DNA from: Chloroflexota bacterium
GTDB lineage: Bacteria; Chloroflexota; UBA11872
Reading direction: 5' to 3'
NCBI GenBank assembly: GCA_022826485.1
Contig: JAJDUU010000016.1
Span: 245,256-309,255 of the forward strand
Length of the DNA stretch: 64,000 nt
Below are positions 40,321 to 49,092 of this stretch, piece after piece; the stretch's first letter is position 1, and each line of letters opens with the position of its first letter. The notes under the pieces are model-generated. The model did no database searches and was not told the DNA's origin. It was given only the letters and a program-made list of their open reading frames with translations. The position numbers were made by a program, and so were the translations under genes.

Positions 40321-41886
40321 TCAGCCGTCCGCGCTGGTGATCTGAAACGAGTAGAGCTGCGCGTCGTGCATGTAGAACCGCAGGTGGCGGTGCGGGATGA
40401 AGGTGGTATACACCGTCCCTGATTCGGTCCCCTCGGGCAGCGGCAGCGTCGCGTCTCCGCCCCAGGTCACGACGTGCGAAATCGAGTCTCCAGTGAACAC
40501 GTCACAGTCGTCCGCGGAGCGTCCCTCCATCACCCGGTAGGTCACGTCCGCGGCCTCCACCTTGATGTAGCCCTGCGGCCCGCAGGAAGCGTTGATCACC
40601 AGCCGGTCGCCCGGCGCGATGAACGCCTCCGTCAGCAGCATGCCCACGTGCTTGTCGTTCGTCCCGACCGACACGAAGCCATGCCGCCGCAGTTTGCCCA
40701 GTCCCAATCCGTAAGGATTGCGATCCGTCGCGGTCTTGGCGCCTGAGCCCCCGTAGTAGAACCACGACTCGTCGCCCACCTCCACCATGTGCGGCGCGGC
40801 CACGACCAGCTCGTCGAACGAGCCGGGGCCTCCGCCGGGGATCCAGGTGTGGGTCGGTTGCAGGCGGTCCCAGTTGCGCGCGTCGCGGCTGAAGGCCAGC
40901 TGCGGATGCAGCTTGTACTCCGTCATTCTGAGCACGCCCAGGAACGCCACCCAGTGGCTCCCCAGACGGTAGGGCCGCATGCTGTAGAACGAGTCGTCCA
41001 GGTTGTCCAGCTCCGGGTCCGGCGCCAGAGCCAGCCGCGGCTCGCTCCAGTGGTGGAAGTCCCGGCTCTGCGACTGGAAGATGCGCCGCATCCCGCGCCG
41101 GTTCGACAAACCATGCGCCGGATCCGTGGTCGAGCCGCCGGCGATGGCCTTTTCCACCAGCCCCACCCGCGGTCGCGGCGTCATCTCCATCCACGGATGC
41201 CGCGTCAGGATGTTGTAGGTGCGCGTCTCGGGGTCGAAGAAGGGATAGATGCTGTCGCCCTGCTTCGCGCCCAGACCCTCGAACATGGGCGGCTCGTCGT
41301 AGGTCGTCCAGTGGATGCTGTCGGCGGAATAGGCCCGCCGCACGTTCGCCCCGGGCAGCTCGTCCGCCACCCGAAACCCCGGCGGCCCGATCTCGTAGAT
41401 CGCCTTGTAGCGGCGCGCCGGGTCGGTCTCCAGCGGATCGTCGAGCGGCGCCAGCCCCCACACGTTGCCGTGGGTGCGGTCGCCCATCACGATGTTGGTG
41501 TCGTGTCCGTCCTCGTGCACGATCCCCATGGGCGGCTTCTCCCAGTTGAGGCCGTCGTCCGAGCGCGCGTAGCAGACGCGAAACCGGGAAATGTCGTAGT
41601 CGATCAGGGTGCCGCCGGTGCGGGCCGCCTTCTCGTGGTCGATGTCGAAGTCGGTGTACAGGAGGTGAAAGACGCCGTCGTCGTCACGCCAGAGCTTGTA
41701 GTCGTCGGCGTGCATGTTGACGTGGTGCTCCCACGGCTTGTCTTGGATCAGGATCGGGTTGCCCTCGAACATCGCCGGCGTATGCACCGTGCGGGTGATG
41801 TTCTGGATCTCCTCGATCATCCCGGTATCGAAGAAGTACTGCGGCGTGTCGCGGATGTGCAGCTCGGTCGAATCGAGGTCAGCCAT
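40321..41886 (-). CDS. Glycosidase-like five-bladed propeller protein, copy A
   Basis: Protein of 521 residues resembling the GH32/43/68 clan of five-bladed-propeller glycosidases: repeated YAR/FSRDARNWDR and QSRDFHHWSEPRLAL blades are typical. It ends with a beta domain (HRHLRFYMHDAQLYSF). The exact family and catalytic residues could not be fixed by eye. ATG 41886, preceded by GGGAG, gives the same start and length as copy B. It is about 90 percent identical to copy B over the first 170 residues, but diverges around residues 330-410. Cytoplasmic, since no signal peptide is seen. Confidence 0.75.
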   Translation of the reverse strand: MADLDSTELHIRDTPQYFFDTGMIEEIQNITRTVHTPAMFEGNPILIQDKPWEHHVNMHADDYKLWRDDDGVFHLLYTDFDIDHEKAARTGGTLIDYDISRFRVCYARSDDGLNWEKPPMGIVHEDGHDTNIVMGDRTHGNVWGLAPLDDPLETDPARRYKAIYEIGPPGFRVADELPGANVRRAYSADSIHWTTYDEPPMFEGLGAKQGDSIYPFFDPETRTYNILTRHPWMEMTPRPRVGLVEKAIAGGSTTDPAHGLSNRRGMRRIFQSQSRDFHHWSEPRLALAPDPELDNLDDSFYSMRPYRLGSHWVAFLGVLRMTEYKLHPQLAFSRDARNWDRLQPTHTWIPGGGPGSFDELVVAAPHMVEVGDESWFYYGGSGAKTATDRNPYGLGLGKLRRHGFVSVGTNDKHVGMLLTEAFIAPGDRLVINASCGPQGYIKVEAADVTYRVMEGRSADDCDVFTGDSISHVVTWGGDATLPLPEGTESGTVYTTFIPHRHLRFYMHDAQLYSFQITSADG

Positions 41887-42252
41887 GGGTGTGCTCCCGT
41901 GACTCAGACCTAGCGACCGTAGCACCTTCGATGGCAGTACAAGTCGCATGGCGAAGTGCGGGGCCGCCCCCACGCGCGCGGCGCATGGGAGTAGCCCGTC
42001 GAGCTACGGGTCTTCGTTGACCACAGCGTCGTCGAGGTGTTCGTGAAAACCAAGCAATGCGCGGCCGTTCGCGTCTATCCGGAGCGGGCCGACAGCATTG
42101 GGGTCTCGATGCGAGCGCAAGGCGCCGACGCGTGGAAGATGCGCTCGATCTGGAGTTGACGCCGTCGCTACCGCAGCGTCGGGAACCGACCTTCCTGGAC
42201 AGCGCCGCCGTTGCCGCCGCCTGAGCGATCCCGTCCCATTCCCAGGACTTGG
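41887..42252. other. Spacer between glycosidase-like copies, containing a GH32 relic
   Basis: A 366-base gap without an intact gene. The middle holds the GH32 C-terminal relic described separately (41995-42159, plus strand). The flanks show the ribosome-binding region of copy A at one side and nothing recognisable at the other. Confidence 0.6.
41995..42159 (+). pseudogene. Relic of a GH32 C-terminus
   Basis: A 54-codon open stretch ending in TGA at 42157-42159 and bounded upstream by an in-frame TAG at 41992-41994, with no start codon. It reads VFVDHSVVEVF, RVYPERADSIGV and ends MRSIWS. The intact GH32 gene at 62.4-63.8 kb reads IFVDRSIVEVF, RIYPSRQDSRGV and also ends MRSIWS. This is the C-terminal beta-sandwich strand set of GH32. 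The catalytic part is missing, and the relic is antisense to the surrounding genes, so it is a decayed gene or a fragment left by rearrangement. Confidence 0.8.
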
Positions 42253-43818
42253 TCAGCCCTCCGAGCTGTCGATTTGAAAGGAATAGAGCTGCGCGTCGTG
42301 CATGTAGAACCGCAGGCGGCGGTGCGGGATGAAGGTGGTATACACCGTCCCTGATTCGGTCCCCCCGGGCAACGGCAGTGTCGCGTCGCCGCCCCAGGTC
42401 ACGACGTGCGAAATCGAATCTCCGGTGAACACATCGCAGTCGTCCGCGGACCGACCCTCCATCACCCGGTAGGTCACGTCGGCGGCCTCCACTTTGATGT
42501 AGCCCTGCGGCCCGCAGGCGGCGTTGATCACCAGCCGGTCGCCCGGCGCGATGAAGGCCTCCGTCAGCAGCATGCCCACGTGCTTGTCGTTCGTCCCGAC
42601 CGACACGAAGCCATGCCGCCGCAGTTTGCCCAGTCCTAACGCGTAGGGGCTGCGATCCCGCGCGGATAGGGCGCCGGCGCCCCCGAAGTAGAACCACGAC
42701 TCATCGCCCACGTCCACCATGTGCGGCGCCGCCACGATGAACTCGCCGAACGAGCCCTTCCCCCCGCTCTCAATCCAGGCGTGCGTCGGCCGCAGGCGGT
42801 CCCATTGGCGCGCGTCCCGGCTGTAGGCCAGCTGCGGGAACATCGTGCGCGTGGTCATGTTGAGCACGCCCAGAAACCCGACCCAATGGCTGCCCAGCCG
42901 GTAGGGCCGCATGCAGTAGAACGAGTCGTCCAGGTTGTCCAGCTCCGGGTCCGGCGCCAGCGCCAGCCGCGGCTCGCTCCAGTGGTGGAAGTCCCGGCTC
43001 TGGGCAAAGAAGATGCGCCGCATCCCCCGCCGGTTCGACAGCCCGTGCGCCGGGTCGGTGGTCGAGCCGCCGGCGATGGCCTGCTCCACCAGTCCCGCCC
43101 GCGGCCGCGGCGCCAGCTCCATCCACGGATGGCGCGTGAGGATGCAGTACGTGCGAGTCTCGGGGTCGAAGAAGGGAAAAATGCCGTCGCCCTGCTTGGC
43201 GCCCAGGCCCTCGAACATGGGCGGCTCGTCATAGGTCGTCCAGTGGATGCTGTCGGCTGAATACGCGCGTCGCACGTTCGCCCCGGGAAGCTCGTCCGCC
43301 ACCCGAAAGCCCGGCGGTCCGATCTCATAAAACGCCTTGTACCGGCGCGCCGGGTCCGTCTCCAGCGGATCGTCCAGCGGCGCCAGGCCCCACACGTTGC
43401 CGTGCGTGCGGTCGCCCATCACGATGTTGGTGTCGTGGCCATCCTCGTGCGTGATCCCCATCGGCGGCTTTTCCCAGGTGACGCCGTCCTCCGAGCGCGC
43501 GTAGCAGACGCGAAACCGGGAAATGTCGTAGTCGATCAAGGTGCCGCCCGTGCGGCGCGACTTCTCGTGGTCGATGTCGAAGTCGTTATAGAGGAGGTGG
43601 AAGACGCCGTCGTCGTCACGCCAGACCTTGTAGTCGTCGGCGTGAAGGTTGACGTGGTGCTCCCACGGCTTGTCCTGGACCAGGATCGGGTTGCCCTCGA
43701 ACATCTCCGGGCTGTGCACGGTGCGGGTGATGTTCTGGATCTCCTCGATCATGCCCGTGTCGAAGAAGTACTGCGGCGTGTCGCGGATGTGCAGCTCGGT
43801 CGAGTCGAGATCAGCCAT
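42253..43818 (-). CDS. Glycosidase-like five-bladed propeller protein, copy B
   Basis: Tandem paralogue of copy A with identical length (521 residues) and near-identical N- and C-terminal thirds. The central-late block differs (VLNMTTRTMFPQLAYSRDAR against VLRMTEYKLHPQLAFSRDAR, and GALSARDRSPYALG against GAKTATDRNPYGLG). The clan assignment rests on the same propeller blades. It starts at ATG 43818. Copy B is followed on the minus strand by the relic-containing spacer and copy A, so the arrangement is an unequal-crossover-type duplication around a pre-existing relic or a later insertion. Confidence 0.75.
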   Translation of the reverse strand: MADLDSTELHIRDTPQYFFDTGMIEEIQNITRTVHSPEMFEGNPILVQDKPWEHHVNLHADDYKVWRDDDGVFHLLYNDFDIDHEKSRRTGGTLIDYDISRFRVCYARSEDGVTWEKPPMGITHEDGHDTNIVMGDRTHGNVWGLAPLDDPLETDPARRYKAFYEIGPPGFRVADELPGANVRRAYSADSIHWTTYDEPPMFEGLGAKQGDGIFPFFDPETRTYCILTRHPWMELAPRPRAGLVEQAIAGGSTTDPAHGLSNRRGMRRIFFAQSRDFHHWSEPRLALAPDPELDNLDDSFYCMRPYRLGSHWVGFLGVLNMTTRTMFPQLAYSRDARQWDRLRPTHAWIESGGKGSFGEFIVAAPHMVDVGDESWFYFGGAGALSARDRSPYALGLGKLRRHGFVSVGTNDKHVGMLLTEAFIAPGDRLVINAACGPQGYIKVEAADVTYRVMEGRSADDCDVFTGDSISHVVTWGGDATLPLPGGTESGTVYTTFIPHRRLRFYMHDAQLYSFQIDSSEG

Positions 43819-43888
43819 GGTTCGGTCCCCGCAGCCGTGATGGGGTCACGGTAGCACCGGGGCCTCCGTGTGAATCCGCCGTTGCGCG

Positions 43889-44863
43889 CTAGGTGGCCGT
43901 GGATCCTTCGAGACGCACACGTGGATCGATGTAGGTGTAGAGCACGTCCACCACGAGGTTCATCAGCGCGTAGACCACCGCCGCCATGACGACGAGACCC
44001 TGAGCAATGGGGTAGTCGCGCTGGTTGACGGAATTGATGAGCTGGAATCCCAGGCCCTGGCGGGTAAACACCGCTTCGACCACCACGGCCCCACCCAAGA
44101 GTCCGCCGAACTCCAGCCCGATCACGGTCACGACGGGGATCAGCGCATTGCGCAGCGCGTGAAGCCAGATCACGGCCCGCTCACGGAGGCCCTTGGCGCG
44201 CGCGGTACGGATGTAGTCCCGCGACATGACGTCCAGCATCGATGACCGGGTCAGGCGAGCCAAGATGGCGGAGGCCGCCAAGCCCAAGGTGATCGACGGC
44301 AAGATCAGCTCCTTGCCGTGACCGTTTGAGATAGCCGGCAGCCAGCCGAGCGTGATGGCGAAGATGAAGATCAGCACCAGCCCAACCAGGAACTGCGGCA
44401 CCGACACGCCGATGATCGCGAACATCTGGGCCGCGTAGTCGATGATGGTGTGGTGCTTGATCGCGGATAGGATCCCGGCGGTCAGGCCCACGACAATGGC
44501 GACCGACATGCCCACCAGCGTGATCTGCATGGTCGCGGGCCAATGGTCCCCAATGATGTGCAGGACCGGCCGCTTCTTGCGGATGGATATCCCAAGGTCG
44601 CCGCGCGCCAGGTCGGCCACATACAGCACGTATTGGTGCGGCACCGATTTGTCCAGGTTGTAGGCCTCGCGCAGCCGCTGCAACGTGGCCTCCGACTCCA
44701 GGCCGGCCGCCGATGCGCTGGCTTGCCCCGGCTGATCTTGGCCGAAGTAGTAGAGGGTGATCGGGTCTCCGGGAACCAAGCGCAGCAACACAAACACCAC
44801 CGTCACCGCCCCCAGGGTGACGGGAACGATGTAGAGCACCCGACGCAGAACGTAGGCGCCCAT
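43889..44863 (-). CDS. Peptide/sugar-type ABC transporter permease, DppB family (module 3)
   Basis: Inner-membrane permease, 324 residues: GAYVLRRVLYIVPVTLGAV start, RDYIRTARAKGLRERAVIWL EAA-type loop identical to module 2, and DVLYTYIDPRVRLE tail. Third gene of the minus-strand module dppC - binding protein - dppB, separated from the binding-protein gene by a 13-bp hairpin. Confidence 0.93.
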   Translation of the reverse strand: MGAYVLRRVLYIVPVTLGAVTVVFVLLRLVPGDPITLYYFGQDQPGQASASAAGLESEATLQRLREAYNLDKSVPHQYVLYVADLARGDLGISIRKKRPVLHIIGDHWPATMQITLVGMSVAIVVGLTAGILSAIKHHTIIDYAAQMFAIIGVSVPQFLVGLVLIFIFAITLGWLPAISNGHGKELILPSITLGLAASAILARLTRSSMLDVMSRDYIRTARAKGLRERAVIWLHALRNALIPVVTVIGLEFGGLLGGAVVVEAVFTRQGLGFQLINSVNQRDYPIAQGLVVMAAVVYALMNLVVDVLYTYIDPRVRLEGSTAT

Positions 44864-44875
44864 GGCTATGCCAAG

Positions 44876-44905
44876 CGGGCGCGGCGCCTGGGGGCGCCGC
44901 GCCCG
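44876..44905 (-). terminator. Perfect 13-bp GC hairpin between binding-protein and permease genes (module 3)
   Basis: Arms CGGGCGCGGCGCC (44876-44888) and its exact complement (44893-44905) around a TGGG loop, 80 bases after the binding-protein stop and just before dppB. Lacks a T-run, so transcript stabilisation or partial termination is likelier than a full stop. Confidence 0.6.
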
Positions 44906-44984
44906 GCTTCAGTTCGACCTATGCCGCGTGGCGGCATGGTGGCAACCGAGGCTGTCCTCATCGACAACGATGCTGTAGGCGCTC

Positions 44985-46895
44985 CTAGTCCTTGCTGTAG
45001 AGGTCACCGAAGTAGGGGTGCGACGCCCCACTGCCGATGAACATCCGTCCGCCGACCGTCGCCGGATTCGTCAGCCACGCCAGCAGCGACTGCACCAGCG
45101 GGACGCCCACCGCGTTCTCCATCAGGAGATACTCGGCGTCCTTCCACATCTGCACGCGCTTCTCGGCGTCGAACTCGGTGCGCGCACCGTCCAAGAGCGG
45201 GTCGATACGCGAATCCGGATTCGGGACGCCCGGCTCGCCGGAGTACTCGAAGAACGTCCACGCCCGGCCGGGCTTGCCCAGCAGCGACGTGTGGAACCTC
45301 GTGTACAGCGCGTCGCCGTTGCGACCGCCCACGCCGTTCCACGCGTGGTGGTAGAGCCCCTGGCTCATCCCCTCGGCGAACGTTGGGAAGTCGATGTTCG
45401 GCACGTCCACGAAGATGCCGATGTTGGACTCGATGTCCAGCTTGAACAGCTCGCAAATCGGATTCGGGGTGTTCGGGAAGATCACCTCGAGCCGCTTGCC
45501 CTCCGAGTCGTAGCGGAAGCCATCCTCGCCCCTCGCGTAGCCGGCCTCGTCCAGAATCTGGTTCGCCTTGGGGACGTTCCAGTCATACAGCTTCGACGCC
45601 TCTTCGCTGAAGCCGATGGTGCCCGGCGCAAGCAGATTGCTTACCAGGGTCGGCGCGAGCCCGCCGTTCTGGCGCACGGTCGCGGTCCGCCGGTCGAGCG
45701 CGTGAATCAGCGCCTTCCGCACGTTGATGTCGGTCAACGGCCACTTGATCGTGTTCATCGGCACGTACTGGATGTCGTTGAACAGCAGCCCAATGACGTG
45801 GAAGGCAGGATTCTCCGAGACGCGCTGCACGTCCGGGAACGTGAATTGCAGAGAGATGTCGATCTCGCCGGCCTCGAACGCCTGCGCCCGGGCGGCGAAG
45901 TCCATCGACAGCTGGAGAATCCTGGCCGTGTCGGCAAGGCCCGGCCCCTTGTTCGTCGCAAACGGCGGGCCCCACGTGTAGTCGTCGAACCGCTCGTACA
46001 GGAGATCCACGTCGTCGGTCCAGCTCACGAAGCTGTAGGGGCCCGTTCCAACCGGATGGCGCTCGAAGTCCTGCCCCATCTCCGTGATGGCCTTCGGAGA
46101 CCCCATCACCAGCGAAGGGGTGGTCAGGAATTCCGGCAACAACGGCTGCGGTCCGTTCGTATTGAACCGGACCGTGAAGTCGTCGACCTTCTCCACGCTG
46201 GCAAACGCGCCGATCTCGCCCGCGACCGAGCCACGCACGGCGCTCTCATCGAGATATCGCTCGAAGTTGAAGACCACGGCATCGGCATTGAACGGGGTGC
46301 CGTCGTGGAACTTCACGTCGTTGCGCAGCGGCAGCGTCCACGACATGTGATCGTCGGAGACCTGGGGCAGATCCGACGCCAGGTGCGGCTGCAGGACGTT
46401 GTCCTCCCCGAACACCACCAGGCGCTCGAACATCGGCGACGTCGCCTCGGGTCCGCGCGTAATCCAGGACAGCGGGTCCAGCGAGTTCGGATTGGTGAAC
46501 GTGAAGTAGCTCACCTCGCCGCCCACGATCGGGTCCCAGGGCTCGCCACCGATGTCCACAATCTTGCTGAGCAAGTGCGCGTCGACGCCGGGAGCGCGCT
46601 CACGGGCTCGCTCAACGATCTTCTCGACGATGACTTCCCGGATGACTTCCTTCTCGACGATCTGCTGGACCGGGACTTCCTTGATAACTTCCTGGGTCAC
46701 GATCGTCGCGACCTCGACCTCTTTGATCACCTCTTGGGTGACGATGGTCTGGACCGGGACTTCCTTGATGACCTCCTTGGTGACGATCTTCTCTTCGCCG
46801 CATGCGGCGAGTGCGGCCGCTCCGACACCGCCGGCTAAGGCAAGGACTCCACCGCGCAACGCTTGACGGCGCGAGAGCGAAGACTTCATACCCAT
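44985..46895 (-). CDS. Family-5 ABC transporter solute-binding lipoprotein (module 3)
   Basis: Binding protein of 636 residues: SRRQALRGG Tat-like motif, lipobox ending LAAC (Cys32), a very regular repeat linker (34-97) and SBP_bac_5 domain (VGGEVSYFTFTNPNSLDPL, LRNDVKFHDGTPFNADAV, HPVGTGPYSFVSW). ATG 46895 follows GGGGGAGGTAGAGAC, a near-ideal ribosome site, and aligns the lipobox with copies 1 and 2. Ligand unknown; sequence in the binding domain is clearly distinct from copies 1 and 2. Confidence 0.93.
   Translation of the reverse strand: MGMKSSLSRRQALRGGVLALAGGVGAAALAACGEEKIVTKEVIKEVPVQTIVTQEVIKEVEVATIVTQEVIKEVPVQQIVEKEVIREVIVEKIVERARERAPGVDAHLLSKIVDIGGEPWDPIVGGEVSYFTFTNPNSLDPLSWITRGPEATSPMFERLVVFGEDNVLQPHLASDLPQVSDDHMSWTLPLRNDVKFHDGTPFNADAVVFNFERYLDESAVRGSVAGEIGAFASVEKVDDFTVRFNTNGPQPLLPEFLTTPSLVMGSPKAITEMGQDFERHPVGTGPYSFVSWTDDVDLLYERFDDYTWGPPFATNKGPGLADTARILQLSMDFAARAQAFEAGEIDISLQFTFPDVQRVSENPAFHVIGLLFNDIQYVPMNTIKWPLTDINVRKALIHALDRRTATVRQNGGLAPTLVSNLLAPGTIGFSEEASKLYDWNVPKANQILDEAGYARGEDGFRYDSEGKRLEVIFPNTPNPICELFKLDIESNIGIFVDVPNIDFPTFAEGMSQGLYHHAWNGVGGRNGDALYTRFHTSLLGKPGRAWTFFEYSGEPGVPNPDSRIDPLLDGARTEFDAEKRVQMWKDAEYLLMENAVGVPLVQSLLAWLTNPATVGGRMFIGSGASHPYFGDLYSKD
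46605..46796 (-). repeat. Four 14-residue units in the linker of binding protein 3
   Basis: The linker is built of KEVIKEVPVQTIVT, QEVIKEVEVATIVT, QEVIKEVPVQQIVE and KEVIREVIVEKIVE, i.e. four consecutive 14-residue (42-base) units, the cleanest version of the repeat found in all three binding proteins. Confidence 0.85.
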
Positions 46896-46946
46896 GTCTC
46901 TACCTCCCCCAGACATTCGGATATCAGATTCTTTCTACAGCAAATC

Positions 46947-46976
46947 ATCCTACTCCTTACCCCTCACGCGTGACAA
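46947..46976 (-). promoter_or_regulatory. Possible internal promoter before binding protein 3
   Basis: On the minus strand TTGTCA (46971-46976) and TAGGAT (46947-46952) are separated by 18 bases, 52 bases before the ATG. A plausible sigma-70-type promoter inside the module, but only by motif. Confidence 0.3.
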
Positions 46977-47000
46977 TGTGGCGGCGGCGTTGAGCGGAGG

Positions 47001-47939
47001 CTAGCCGGCCCAGGCCGACGCCTGCGGATCGAGCGCCTCGCGGAGGCCGTCGCCGAACAGATTGATGGCAAAGACGGTGATCGCCAACGCCAGTCCATTG
47101 AACGTCGGGATCCACCAGGCCGTGCGGAAGTAGTTGCGATTCAGTGAGAGCTCGAGTCCCCATTCCGGCTCGGGTGGACCGGCCCCCAGACCGAGAAAGC
47201 TGAGGCCGGCGGCCGACAGCATGTTGGTGCCCAGACCGAGCGTCGCGAGAATCAGAATGGGGCTGATCACGTTCGGAAGAATGTGCCGAAAGATGATCCG
47301 TCCGTCGCGCATGCCGACGGCCCGCGCCGCCCGCACATATGTGAACTCGCGCGCCGACAGCGCGGTGCCTCGCACGACGCGGGCGTACCCCGGAATCCCG
47401 GCGATCCCCAGCGCGATCATGGCGTTGTTCAGGCCGGGACCCAGCCCCGCCACGATGGTGATGGCCAACAGCAGGCTGGGAAATGCCAGCATGACGTCCA
47501 GCACGCGGCTGATCAGCATGTCCGGCCAGCGGCCGAAGTAGCCCGCGACCAATCCCAAGATAGAGCCGCCAACCGCGCCGATTGCAACCGCCGTGAATCC
47601 GATGCGCAAGGAGATGCGCGCCCCGCGCACCACGCGGCTGAACACGTCGCGGCCGATGTCGTCCGTGCCGAACAGGTGGCCATCGGTGCCCGGCGGCAGC
47701 AGCGCACCCGGAACGTTGTAGTAGTCCAGCCGCTCACTGGCGATCACGTCGGCAAAGATCGCCCCGCTGGCCATCACGATCAGCACGGCGCCGCCGACGA
47801 GGGCGCCCTTGTTCCGGTAGAGACGGCCCCACGCCAGCGACCATTCGCTGCGCGGCTTGACCTGCGCGGCGCCCTGGAGGGCCGCCTCGCCCACCACTCG
47901 TGACTCCAAGCTCAACGGCCGCTCCCTGTCCCGTTTCAC
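47001..47939 (-). CDS. Peptide/sugar-type ABC transporter permease, DppC family (module 3)
   Basis: Inner-membrane permease, 312 residues: SEWSLAWGRLYRNKGALVGG start, LFGTDDIGRDVFSRVVRGAR loop, VRAARAVGMRDGRIIFRHIL EAA-type region and GDGLREALDPQASAWAG tail. GTG 47939 (MKRDRERPLSLES) is preferred over an upstream in-frame ATG, which adds only Pro/Arg-rich residues. First gene of module 3; no ATPase gene nearby. Confidence 0.92.
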   Translation of the reverse strand: MKRDRERPLSLESRVVGEAALQGAAQVKPRSEWSLAWGRLYRNKGALVGGAVLIVMASGAIFADVIASERLDYYNVPGALLPPGTDGHLFGTDDIGRDVFSRVVRGARISLRIGFTAVAIGAVGGSILGLVAGYFGRWPDMLISRVLDVMLAFPSLLLAITIVAGLGPGLNNAMIALGIAGIPGYARVVRGTALSAREFTYVRAARAVGMRDGRIIFRHILPNVISPILILATLGLGTNMLSAAGLSFLGLGAGPPEPEWGLELSLNRNYFRTAWWIPTFNGLALAITVFAINLFGDGLREALDPQASAWAG

Positions 47940-48144
47940 ATGCGCACCGCGGCGCGGACATCCAGGTCGACGGGCAGCAGGGCCGGCCGGAGCGGGCACA
48001 AGCAATCAGCCCGGCGACCTCCGCTGTCGTTTGAACCTAAACTGCTCGACCGTGAAGCGTCAATCTCACGCTGAGTAACGGAGGCGTCACGCACCGAGCC
48101 GCCGTGCGACATAATGTCTCCGCCGACATGCGCCGGAGCCCATC

Positions 48145-49092
48145 GTGAAGCTCTGCATCTCCATCGCGTGCTATCGCTGGGCCTTCCAGCCTTCGATTCG
48201 GCGCGACGGCCCCGAATACCGCGCGGGCGGCGGTCCGCTGGCCTACTTGCAGTCCTTCGAAGCCCCGCCGCCCGAAGACAATCGCTTCTTCTGGATGGTC
48301 GACAAGACGGCCGAGCTGGGACTTCAGGGGCTTTACGCGCATCCCGGCGAGTACGTCGACGACCGCGCCGGGGCGGAAGCCATGCGCCGCAAAGTCGAGG
48401 ACCGGAGATTGATCTGGAACGGCGGACTCACCGTCAACATGGCCGCCACCGACGACGAGTGGGAGAGCTTCGAGTACGACAACGCCGTGCGTCAGCTCAA
48501 GCTCAACCACTGGGCCGGCCTCAACATCGCCACCATGACCCACCGGTTGCCCAACGTGCACAACCACTTTTCGAACGACCCGCCGATCGACGAGCAGATG
48601 GCGCGCGCGGCCAAGCATCTCCCGACGCTGACGCCGGTGGCCGAAGAGCTTGGCGTGATCATGGCCTGGGAAAACCACATGGACTACCAGGTCGCCGAGG
48701 TCGCGGGCGTGGTGGACGAGATCGACTCGCCCTGGCTGCGGATCACCCTCGACACCGCCAATCCATTCCCCAGTCTCGAAGACCCGCTGGAGGGCGCGCG
48801 CCTTGCCGCGCGAAACGTCGTGGCGGTGCACTTCAAGGACTTTCGCGCCCAACCGCTGCGCGCGACGTGGGAGCCGCACTTCCACTATTCGCCCGTGGGG
48901 CACGGCGACTCGCCCATCGGCGAGATCCTCGCGGTGCTCCAGGCCGAGGCGCCGGATCCGGCCAACCTGCTGGCCAACATCGAGATTTCACCGCCGCCGC
49001 AGCACGATCCGGAAACCTGGGTGCTCGAGAGCAAGCGCTGGCTGCTGGAAGAGCAGGGCCAGTACTTCGAGCCCCATCTCTCCGTCCAATGA
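48145..49092 (+). CDS. TIM-barrel sugar isomerase/epimerase-like protein, copy 1
   Basis: AP-endonuclease-2-type TIM barrel (xylose-isomerase-like fold), 315 residues, probably metal dependent. Candidate ligands are the Glu in MAWENHMDYQ, Asp in TLDTANPFPS, His in VVAVHFKDFRAQ and the late Glu in NIEISPPP. GTG 48145 is preceded by CGGAG. The next gene overlaps by ATGA and encodes a paralogue. Location after module 3 suggests work on an imported sugar or inositol-like compound; reaction unknown. Confidence 0.85.
   Translation: MKLCISIACYRWAFQPSIRRDGPEYRAGGGPLAYLQSFEAPPPEDNRFFWMVDKTAELGLQGLYAHPGEYVDDRAGAEAMRRKVEDRRLIWNGGLTVNMAATDDEWESFEYDNAVRQLKLNHWAGLNIATMTHRLPNVHNHFSNDPPIDEQMARAAKHLPTLTPVAEELGVIMAWENHMDYQVAEVAGVVDEIDSPWLRITLDTANPFPSLEDPLEGARLAARNVVAVHFKDFRAQPLRATWEPHFHYSPVGHGDSPIGEILAVLQAEAPDPANLLANIEISPPPQHDPETWVLESKRWLLEEQGQYFEPHLSVQ

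Noticed and set aside
41879..42697. A 272-codon minus-strand frame spanning the spacer between the glycosidase-like genes
   Set aside because: It is a shifted frame of copy B joined to the spacer; the peptide is Arg/Gly-rich without any family pattern.
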